From Nitrososphaerota archaeon (GTDB taxonomy: Archaea > Thermoproteota > Nitrososphaeria > Nitrososphaerales > Gagatemarchaeaceae), in NCBI GenBank assembly GCA_003135575.1, contig PLCG01000088.1, forward strand, positions 7,904 to 14,553: a DNA stretch of 6,650 nt. The letters are read 5' to 3'. The first letter of the stretch is position 1; every line of letters begins with the position of its first letter. Below are positions 1-6,214 of the stretch, piece after piece. The position numbers and the translations under genes were made by a program. The notes beneath the pieces were generated by a model, which saw only the letters and a list, made by a program, of their open reading frames with translations, did not search any database and had not been told where the DNA came from.

Positions 1-2
1 CG

Positions 3-2564
3 AAGCTCAGCAGATTGACCACGGCTTCTTCGATAGTGATTACAACGATGCTCCTCATGTCCTCGATGTCCGGCCTCCAACTTGTCAGCACTGCAGCCGC
101 AGCGACGCCGAGCAATCCGACTGTCTTGACGCAGGCCTCCACACCTCTCGCGACGTCCCCTCTCCAAGCTGCAAGCTCGAGCGCGAGCACCGGAAATAAT
201 CTGGATTGGACGGAGGACACGGGACCTGGAGTCACGGGGGCTCAGGGTTGGAACTACTCTCCGCAGACCCAGATCAACTCGAGCAGCATCTCAAGCCTCC
301 AGACGTCCTACCTATTCCCCGTGCCGAGCATTTGGAACACCGTTCCTGACTGGCAAGGCCGCTTCCCAGGCCTCCAATATTCCCTAAGCCTTGAGGGAAC
401 CCAGGCGCCAGTCCTTTCCTCGCAGGGCGTGGGCTACATCACGACGAACGGTCTCTCGGTCTACGCGATCGACCTCTCGACCGGCAAGCTCCTCCAGACT
501 GACCTTCCGACGATGGACTGGGCTCTTTACGCCAAGTCTCCGGTATACCCAGGAGGCGCACCCGGCCACCTACATGGCGTCAACATGGTCGACGGGATCG
601 TGTGGGTGCCTGGCTATGGCTGCCAGATCCAGGGATGGGATGCCACCTCAGGAGTTCTAAGGGCGAACTTGACCGGACTTTGCAACAACATCCCCGGCGA
701 CAAGAGTCCCTTCTCTGGTGTGGGCGCGTACTATTCTTACGGCGACAACCCGATTCAGGTTGACGTAGCCAACAACGTGATACTCTACAACGTGGGTGCC
801 TCCGCTGAGGGAACGGGCGGAGGAAGGATGTTCATCGAGGGCTGCAGCCTTTCGGCAGCGATTGACCCGTCCCACATCAAGAGCGGCGACGCCTGCATTG
901 CGACTAGCGGTGCATGCACGACCCCGGCAGGAGGCGCTTGCGCGTCGGGAAGCGGACTTCTCTGGAGGACGTTCATGATGCCCGCGATAGACGGGAGCAC
1001 GCCGAACTTCTCCAGCGACATTTGCAAGAACGCGCACGTCTGGATAGGAGGAGTCCGCTGCTCGTCGTTGCCTGCTAGCCTGATCCAGAACGACTGGCAA
1101 TATCCCGCGATGTCAAAGGCATGGAACGGGACCAACATCGGTCCCAGCAGCGGAATGAGCAACACCTGGGGCAACTACGCGCTCGACGACTCTAACGGCA
1201 TGTTCGTCGTAGGCACGTCGCAGACCGGCCCCGACTGGAACGCCACCTACCGACCAGGGCCCAACTTGATGGGCGACTCGATAGTCGGCATGAGCCTCAG
1301 GAACGGCAGCATAATCTGGGCGGACAAGACGATCGCAAAGGACCTCAACGACTACGACTGCAACCTCAACGTGATAATTGCGCAGGTGAGCAACCAGAAG
1401 ATGGTCCTAAAGGCGTGCAAGAGCGGCCTCGTCTACGGCATCAACGAGCAGACGGGTCAGCCCGACTGGATACTCGACACCGGGATGCCAAACCTAAGCA
1501 CGCTCGGATCATCTACGTCGCCTCTCTCTCAGCCGTTCGAATGCCAGGCCAACAACGATACTAGTTGCAACATCGGCGCGGCTTGGGATAAGATCTACCA
1601 GATGTACGGGGCTGGGCAGCTGAAGATGCAGGGGACCAACCCGCACCCGCACGGCTACATCGCGCTCGGTCCCTACAGGGCGAGCGCTCCTATCAACCCG
1701 CTCAACAACACTCAGATGACTTCGTTCATCTGTCCAGTGGGAACCAACGCCCAGTGCCAGGCGCTAGCGGGCGTCGGCAACCAGCTCGGATGCCCGGAGT
1801 TCGTGACCAACAGCAACACGATCTCGTGCCCGGCCCTAGGCAAGACTGGCAAGGCAGGGTTCATCGAGGGCAGATACTTCATGGAGTCGGAGAACGCCTT
1901 CGATGGCAAATACTTCTACATCACCGTGATGGACGGGCCGATGGAGCACGACTACATCAGCAACGTCCAATACAAGGGGACGTCCGGGCTGACATTCGAC
2001 ACCGACCTCTACTTCGCTGGTAGGATGTCGACCAATGCCACTGTCTTGGCTCTCGACCCATCGAACGGGAAGGTCGTCTGGAACTACACGAGGCCGATCT
2101 ACTACCGTGGAGGAGTCCTCGCGACTGGCGGAATGGTGGTGACCCAGTGGCCTGACGGACACCTGATATTCCTGAACGCGGCTAACGGCCAGGTCATCAG
2201 GGACATGAACTTCGGGGTGCCGTTCCTCGCGCCGATGAGCATCGCGCCGGACATCAACGGCCTCGAGCACCTTCTCATCACCTACGGAGGGACGCAGCAC
2301 CAGGTGCTTGGGGAGATCGGGCTCCACGGGCCTCTAGGCCACGGCTACATAATTCCAGGCGCGATAATCTCGCTCACCCTCGGCCCCTCGCCGACAGGCG
2401 GTGGCGGCAATGGCGGCACTACGGTAGTCTCGGGCGGCTCTGCCATCGACGTATACAGCTACGCGTTCTACGCGCTGGTGGCGACCGTGGTCATCCTGGC
2501 CATAGTGGCAGGAGTAGCGGTCGTGTCTAAGAAGAGGGGCGGACCCGGCGTGGCCCCGACCTAG
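3..2564 (+). CDS. Secreted, membrane-anchored PQQ-like beta-propeller protein (quinoprotein dehydrogenase-like), 5' end probably outside window
   Basis: Likely an extracytoplasmic quinoprotein-type oxidoreductase or a propeller protein of that fold; substrate unknown. Numbering is from the TTG at 15 (849 residues). Residues 1-30 form a Sec-type signal (hydrophobic run, then a STAAAA region). The mature N-terminus has WNYSPQTQIN, like the opening blade of PQQ alcohol dehydrogenases. Near the C-terminus come ALDPSNGKVVWNY, GGVLATGG and a DG-LIFLNAANGQV repeat, typical of the last PQQ blades. A Gly-rich linker (about 790-812) leads to a membrane helix (about 815-837) and an SKKR stop-transfer tail. 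It has 16 cysteines, including C573, C581, C593 and C605, and at least 11 N-x-S/T sequons. There is no CxxCH, so no fused haem c, and no adjacent Cys-Cys pair as in classical PQQ alcohol dehydrogenases. The frame is open to the left edge and reads K-L-S-R before the TTG; these basic residues suit a signal n-region that the TTG start would lack, so the start is probably upstream. Arginine is 10 of 14 AGG/AGA. The fold call is firm; catalysis is not shown. Confidence 0.82.
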   Translation, partial: KLSRLTTASSIVITTMLLMSSMSGLQLVSTAAAATPSNPTVLTQASTPLATSPLQAASSSASTGNNLDWTEDTGPGVTGAQGWNYSPQTQINSSSISSLQTSYLFPVPSIWNTVPDWQGRFPGLQYSLSLEGTQAPVLSSQGVGYITTNGLSVYAIDLSTGKLLQTDLPTMDWALYAKSPVYPGGAPGHLHGVNMVDGIVWVPGYGCQIQGWDATSGVLRANLTGLCNNIPGDKSPFSGVGAYYSYGDNPIQVDVANNVILYNVGASAEGTGGGRMFIEGCSLSAAIDPSHIKSGDACIATSGACTTPAGGACASGSGLLWRTFMMPAIDGSTPNFSSDICKNAHVWIGGVRCSSLPASLIQNDWQYPAMSKAWNGTNIGPSSGMSNTWGNYALDDSNGMFVVGTSQTGPDWNATYRPGPNLMGDSIVGMSLRNGSIIWADKTIAKDLNDYDCNLNVIIAQVSNQKMVLKACKSGLVYGINEQTGQPDWILDTGMPNLSTLGSSTSPLSQPFECQANNDTSCNIGAAWDKIYQMYGAGQLKMQGTNPHPHGYIALGPYRASAPINPLNNTQMTSFICPVGTNAQCQALAGVGNQLGCPEFVTNSNTISCPALGKTGKAGFIEGRYFMESENAFDGKYFYITVMDGPMEHDYISNVQYKGTSGLTFDTDLYFAGRMSTNATVLALDPSNGKVVWNYTRPIYYRGGVLATGGMVVTQWPDGHLIFLNAANGQVIRDMNFGVPFLAPMSIAPDINGLEHLLITYGGTQHQVLGEIGLHGPLGHGYIIPGAIISLTLGPSPTGGGGNGGTTVVSGGSAIDVYSYAFYALVATVVILAIVAGVAVVSKKRGGPGVAPT

Positions 2565-2605
2565 ACGACGCCGACTCTAAGCTCGCAAGAAGCATGACTG
2601 TGGCG

Positions 2606-3730
2606 CTAGGCTATCAAGTCGCCGCTCTCGCGGTCGAAGAAATGTAGCCGGCTTGGGTTGAAGCGGAGCCAGACCTGCTGGCCCGTGTCGAGCTTGAGTT
2701 CCTTTGACGCGAGGACCTTCAGGTTTGTGGACCCGTCCTCGCCTTTGTCGTCTCCGAGCTTGACCGTCACCAATCTGTATAGCGTCAGCGGCTCGTCGAG
2801 AAGAACCACACCCTGACTCGACTCCTCCGAGGGACGGCTGACCGCCAGCTCGATGTCCTCGGGCCTGATGGACACCTGGACGCTTGCGGATGCGTCTTTC
2901 GTCTTCTCCTTCAATGGTCCCCCGACCGTCGCCGGAATGGGGAACCGAAAGCCGGACCCCTCCACGGCGTGAGCCCCAGCCACCCCCGAAGCCACCGAGA
3001 CGTTCACAATATTGGCCTGCGGGTCCCCCACAAACCTCGCCACGAATGCGCTCTGGGGCTTGGCGAATACGCTCTGTGGAGGGCCGAACTGAAGCAGGCT
3101 TCCACGGTTGAGCACGCCGATCTTGTCCGCGAGCGAAAGCGCCTCGGCCTGGTCGTGGGTCACGTAAAGCGTGGTCACCCCAATCTCCTTCTGGATGCGC
3201 TTGAGTTCCGACCTGAGCTGGGCCCGGAGAGGCGCGTCTAGGCTGCTCAACGGCTCGTCCATGAGGAACGCCTTGGGCTCCCTGGCAATCGCTCTGCCTA
3301 TCGCCACCCTCTGCTGCTCGCCGCCGCTGATCTCCTTGGGCAGCTTGTCGAGGAGCTCGTCGATCCCAAGGAGCTTCGCCACCTCCTTCACCCTCTCGTC
3401 TGTCGCCTGCTTCGCGACGCCCCTGACCTTGAGAGGGAATGCGATGTTCTCCCGGACGTTCATCATAGGAAACAGGGAGAAGCTCTGGAACACCATCGAG
3501 AGGTCCCTGTCCCTCGGGGGGAGCGGGTTGACAAGCTCAGACCCGATGTATATCTCGCCCTTGTCGACCGCCTCCAGCCCCGCCACGCACCGGAGCAATG
3601 TTGTCTTCCCGCAACCCGAGGGGCCCAGGAGCACCGCGAACTCGCCGTCCGCGACCGCGAACGAGACGTCGTTGAGGACCTCGGTCTTCCCGTACCTCTT
3701 GCTGAGCCCTTCGACGCGAATCTCGACCAT
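2606..3730 (-). CDS. ABC importer ATP-binding protein, MalK/UgpC/PotA-type (CUT1-like)
   Basis: Cytoplasmic ATPase subunit that would power a binding-protein-dependent importer. All nucleotide-binding motifs are intact in 374 residues: aromatic A-loop Y13, Walker A GPSGCGKT at 36-43, Q-loop Q82, signature ISGGEQQ at 134-140, Walker B ending in DEP with E159, D-loop SSLD at 162-165, and switch histidine H192 in YVTHDQAEAL. Residues from about 240 form the C-terminal TOBE/OB regulatory domain usual in MalK, UgpC and PotA (SIRPEDIEL, then W-RFNPSRLHFFD near the end). The length matches that family. The ATG at 3730 is preceded by a TATA-like TTCATATA on this strand and has no clear ribosome-binding site, so the leader is probably short. 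It is divergent from the solute-binding protein gene, its probable partner, and convergent with the PQQ-like gene. No permease is adjacent. Sugar, glycerol-phosphate or polyamine specificity cannot be told from the ATPase alone. Confidence 0.93.
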   Translation of the reverse strand: MVEIRVEGLSKRYGKTEVLNDVSFAVADGEFAVLLGPSGCGKTTLLRCVAGLEAVDKGEIYIGSELVNPLPPRDRDLSMVFQSFSLFPMMNVRENIAFPLKVRGVAKQATDERVKEVAKLLGIDELLDKLPKEISGGEQQRVAIGRAIAREPKAFLMDEPLSSLDAPLRAQLRSELKRIQKEIGVTTLYVTHDQAEALSLADKIGVLNRGSLLQFGPPQSVFAKPQSAFVARFVGDPQANIVNVSVASGVAGAHAVEGSGFRFPIPATVGGPLKEKTKDASASVQVSIRPEDIELAVSRPSEESSQGVVLLDEPLTLYRLVTVKLGDDKGEDGSTNLKVLASKELKLDTGQQVWLRFNPSRLHFFDRESGDLIA

Positions 3731-3765
3731 GGACGGGCGTTAACCATTCGAACGTCGGTTTGCGC

Positions 3766-3775
3766 GATATATGAA
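3766..3775. promoter_or_regulatory. Shared TATA-like core of the divergent ABC ATPase / solute-binding protein promoters
   Basis: The sequence is GATATATGAA; on the minus strand it contains TTCATATA, a 7 of 8 match to the archaeal TTTATATA consensus. The symmetric ATATAT core (3767-3772) is centred 39.5 nt from the A of each divergent ATG (3730 on minus, 3809 on plus). With initiation about 25 nt past a TATA box, both leaders would be about 13 nt. The minus-strand reading is the better promoter; the plus reading (GCGATATA) matches only in the core. Assignment rests on sequence and spacing only. Confidence 0.55.
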
Positions 3776-3808
3776 TTCTGTGAGTGCCGCAGCCTGCATT
3801 CTTTGCTG

Positions 3809-5365
3809 ATGAGTGCACAAAGATTATTACGCCAGGAACAGGGCGAGACGTTGAAGGTCGTTTTGGGCGTCAACAGCAAGTCTCGCCGAGACTTTTTGCG
3901 CAAGGCGCTCGCTCTCGCCGGAGGGGCGCTCGCGGTCGCGGGGGTGGCCGACCTGGGGATCTACGGGTTACAGGTAGACCCCAACGCGAAGTACCGGAAC
4001 CTGTTCTCGACGACGACAGGATTGGGCTCAATCGGGAGCACGCAAGGCCTTCTTCCTGATTATCTTGACTTTCTAGATTGGATGAAGAGCGTCTCGGACA
4101 AGGTGCCTTCGAAGACGTCGGACCTCACTCTAGAGCAGGAGTTTGCGCCCTATGCGCTGCAAGCGAGAGACCCCGACTTCCTTCGATATGGGCAGATAAA
4201 CACAGGTTACAGCGAGCTTCCCTACCTGGTGCAGCTCGAAGCCGTGCAGCTTGCGGTGAGCACGAAGAGCTCCTCGTATGACGTCTACAGCATCGACAAT
4301 CAAAACATCGCGTCGTTCGGGTCGGGGGTCATCTCACCAAACGAGCTCGCTCAGACGTATCCTGACCTGACCTATCCAAAATACAACGCTCCGGACTTCA
4401 TGTCAACTGTCTGGGACTACGTCGCGACATATCCGCCGAACACGGCGCAAGCAAGCGGCGGGAACTCGAAAACAAACTGGACGCTCTTCCCTCTGGACGC
4501 GCCCCTGCTCGTCTTCTTCTACAGGAAGGACATCTACGACAAGCTCGGGTTCTCCCCGCCGACGACTTGGGACGAGTACTTCCAGCAGGCGCAAAAGCTC
4601 CCGGGGAACGGGACGCCTTACGCCTCGGCAAGTATGGCGAACGCCGACGTCTCGATAATCTACGAGTATCTCAGCCATCTCGCGAGCTTCGGCGGGAGCC
4701 TTTGGAACATCAGCGGCAACACCGTGACCCCCGCCTTGGACAGCGACCAGTGCCTTGCGGCGCTTGAGGACTTCGTCCGCTTCTCAAAGTACGCCGATCC
4801 AGGTTCGCACAACTTCACGTGGACGGACGTCTTCACGTCGCTCGCCACGGGCGCCTCGGCGACCGCGCTGCTATGGCATGACTATTACAACTGGCTCAAC
4901 GACCCTTCTCGCTCCCCGTTCGCGGCTGGAAAGTTCGTTCCCGCCCTGAACCCGGCAGGGCCCGCAGGGTCGTTCTCGACCTACGGCGGGGCAGGCTTGG
5001 GAGTCTCGCGCTACTCGAAGCGCCCCCAGGCGGCATACCTCTGGATCCAGTGGGCGACGTGCAAGGGGCTGCAGGAGATGACCCTCATCGACAAGTATCA
5101 CATCTTCCCCACAAGGACCTCGGTCTTCGACGTGCCGGAGGTGCAGAGCCAGATAAATTCGGGGACGCTCGCCGCCCTTAGTGTTGCCAAGAAGGCGTGG
5201 GCATCGGGGACCACGTCGCTCACGCCCTTCCCGAAGTGGCTCCAGGTCCTCGTCCCTCTCTCGAACCACATCAACAACGCGTGGACTGGGGCTGAGACGC
5301 CGAAGCAAGCCCTGGCGTCCGCCCAGAACTACATCGAGAGCAACTTCCCGAACTTGACTTTCTAG
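3809..5365 (+). CDS. Tat-exported ABC transporter family 1 extracellular solute-binding protein
   Basis: Extracytoplasmic receptor that would capture a solute, most likely a sugar or oligosaccharide, for an ABC importer. Numbered from the ATG at 3809 (518 residues). A twin-arginine motif SRRDFL lies at 25-30, followed by a hydrophobic Ala/Gly/Leu stretch (about 33-48), so it is probably exported folded. There is no lipobox cysteine and no C-terminal anchor, so it is either released or held by an uncleaved N-terminal helix. The family hallmark is DAPLLVFFYRKDIYDKLGF at 230-248, followed by TTWDEYFQQAQKL, as in maltose and glycerol-phosphate binding proteins. Many Trp and Tyr residues and five N-x-S/T sequons fit a carbohydrate-binding, possibly glycosylated surface protein. 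Alternative starts are TTG 3803 and TTG 3851; the latter gives a shorter, more typical Tat signal and follows a purine-rich stretch. It diverges from the MalK-like ATPase and is followed after 14 nt by an unknown surface-protein gene. Substrate is not determinable here. Confidence 0.88.
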   Translation: MSAQRLLRQEQGETLKVVLGVNSKSRRDFLRKALALAGGALAVAGVADLGIYGLQVDPNAKYRNLFSTTTGLGSIGSTQGLLPDYLDFLDWMKSVSDKVPSKTSDLTLEQEFAPYALQARDPDFLRYGQINTGYSELPYLVQLEAVQLAVSTKSSSYDVYSIDNQNIASFGSGVISPNELAQTYPDLTYPKYNAPDFMSTVWDYVATYPPNTAQASGGNSKTNWTLFPLDAPLLVFFYRKDIYDKLGFSPPTTWDEYFQQAQKLPGNGTPYASASMANADVSIIYEYLSHLASFGGSLWNISGNTVTPALDSDQCLAALEDFVRFSKYADPGSHNFTWTDVFTSLATGASATALLWHDYYNWLNDPSRSPFAAGKFVPALNPAGPAGSFSTYGGAGLGVSRYSKRPQAAYLWIQWATCKGLQEMTLIDKYHIFPTRTSVFDVPEVQSQINSGTLAALSVAKKAWASGTTSLTPFPKWLQVLVPLSNHINNAWTGAETPKQALASAQNYIESNFPNLTF

Positions 5366-5379
5366 AGAGTGTTGAGAGA

Positions 5380-6108
5380 TTGCCCAGATCTTACAGGCCT
5401 TCGGGAGAATCGGCGTTTCTCGCGCTCTTTGTCCTGGTCCTCATCGTAGGAATGTCTGCGAGCGCTGCGAGAGGGGACACCCCGCTCGACGGCCAGGTCA
5501 CTCTGACGAACGTCGACCCCAACGGGCAGGGGAAGAGCACGTTCACCGTGTTCTACCATCTCCCGCAGCAGGCCCAGGTCGGCACGACCCTGACGGTGCC
5601 GATCAAGCTCTACGTCGCAAACCTCAGCGGGCTCATGTCATTCCTCCAGGACTACACTGTAACCGTCTCCCTGAGCCTCAACAACGGACGGTCGATATCC
5701 GGCCAGGCCGGGGTGAACTCCACGACCGCAGCAGAGAACCTCGGGGCCGGGCAGCTCCATTCAGGACAGGAATGGGGCCCGGTGAACGTCACCCTGCCGC
5801 TGACGCAGACCAACACGGGCCTCAGCACAGGCCAGGAGGCCCTGGGTAACGCGACGATGCGCGTGGACGCGGACGTCTGGTTCAACCAGCCGGTCAACTT
5901 CTACAGGCCCGAAGGGAACCAGAGCGGCATAGGGTACGTCCTCATCTCAAACGGCGTCCCCACGGGGACGACACCGAACTACCCTGGGATCGCTCTGTTG
6001 GGCCTTGGTATCGGACTCGTGGCCGTATCGTTCGTGTTGCGCTCGAAGAGCTCCTCTTCCTCCTCAGGCGGAAGGTCTTCGCCAAGGAGAGCTCCGGGTT
6101 CCGTCTGA
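5380..6108 (+). CDS. Hypothetical beta-rich surface protein with signal peptide and C-terminal membrane anchor
   Basis: I do not recognise this 242-residue protein. It starts with a basic segment (R3, R6), a hydrophobic core at about 13-25 and a likely signal-peptidase region around SASAA (about 26-30). The middle (about 35-195) alternates polar and aliphatic residues as in a beta-sandwich, has five N-x-S/T sequons and no cysteines. A C-terminal membrane helix (about 202-220) is followed by an R-S-K stop-transfer group and a serine-, glycine- and arginine-rich tail with six serines in a row. The expected topology is an outer-face domain tethered by the C-terminus. The start is TTG at 5380, the only in-frame start before the signal sequence; its ribosome-binding site is weak. 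It begins 14 nt after the solute-binding protein stop, so the two are probably co-transcribed, suggesting a role beside the importer, such as an accessory or docking protein (inference). Arginine is mostly AGG/AGA, like the PQQ-like gene. Confidence 0.75.
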   Translation: MPRSYRPSGESAFLALFVLVLIVGMSASAARGDTPLDGQVTLTNVDPNGQGKSTFTVFYHLPQQAQVGTTLTVPIKLYVANLSGLMSFLQDYTVTVSLSLNNGRSISGQAGVNSTTAAENLGAGQLHSGQEWGPVNVTLPLTQTNTGLSTGQEALGNATMRVDADVWFNQPVNFYRPEGNQSGIGYVLISNGVPTGTTPNYPGIALLGLGIGLVAVSFVLRSKSSSSSSGGRSSPRRAPGSV

Positions 6109-6159
6109 CGGATTTCCTGCCTTCTCTACCGAGTTCGTCAGAGAGCGAAAACCGCAAAT

Positions 6160-6176
6160 TTTGTTTTCCAAACAAA
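6160..6176. promoter_or_regulatory. Perfect 7-bp inverted repeat just upstream of the TATA box (candidate operator)
   Basis: TTTGTTTTCCAAACAAA has two perfect 7-bp arms (6160-6166 and 6170-6176) around a 3-nt spacer. It ends 2 bp before the TATA box at 6179, so it covers the position of the TFB-recognition element. A dimeric regulator bound here would block or assist TFB/TBP. Its T-rich left half (from 6159) could also help terminate the upstream operon, whose stop codon is at 6106-6108. Confidence 0.5.
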
Positions 6177-6178
6177 GG

Positions 6179-6186
6179 TTATAAAT
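6179..6186 (+). promoter_or_regulatory. Archaeal TATA box for the DrrA-like ABC ATPase gene
   Basis: TTATAAAT is centred about 32 nt before the GTG at 6215 and preceded by A-rich ACAAAGG, which can serve as a TFB-recognition element. Initiation 25-27 nt past the box centre falls at about 6208-6210, giving a leader of only about 5-7 nt. This supports near-leaderless translation from GTG. Confidence 0.7.
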
Positions 6187-6193
6187 CTAGTAA

Positions 6194-6206
6194 GTTCGAG
6201 TCGAAC
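6194..6206. promoter_or_regulatory. Perfect 13-bp palindrome between TATA box and start codon (candidate operator)
   Basis: GTTCGAGTCGAAC has perfect 6-bp arms around one central base. It lies 8-20 bp past the TATA box and just before the expected transcription start, a position at which a bound repressor would block RNA polymerase recruitment. Its sequence is unrelated to the AT-rich palindrome at 6160-6176, so two different regulators may act here. Confidence 0.45.
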
Positions 6207-6214
6207 GTCAATCC

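Noticed and set aside
1729..1832. Cysteine cluster as a haem c or iron-sulfur site
   Set aside because: No CxxCH is present and the spacings x7, x11 and x11 match no ferredoxin motif; disulfides in a secreted protein are more likely.
1836..2327. 163-codon open frame on the minus strand inside the PQQ-like gene
   Set aside because: The composition is Arg/Val/Asp-rich, as produced by reading the complement of a GC-rich gene; the plus strand encodes conserved propeller repeats here.
2565..2605. Possible bidirectional terminator between the convergent genes
   Set aside because: The 41-bp gap has no T-run in either direction and no convincing hairpin, so no terminator can be called.
3171..3743. 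190-codon open frame antisense to the ABC ATPase gene
   Set aside because: It lies opposite an intact ATPase gene with all motifs, has no promoter-like element ahead and no recognisable domain; long antisense frames are expected in GC-rich genes.
3773..3778. GAATTC palindrome beside the TATA core as an operator
   Set aside because: A 6-bp palindrome is too short and common to support a regulatory site by itself.
6047..6065. TCC/TCT-rich repeat as a microsatellite
   Set aside because: It simply encodes the serine run in the C-terminal tail of the surface protein and is short with mixed codons.
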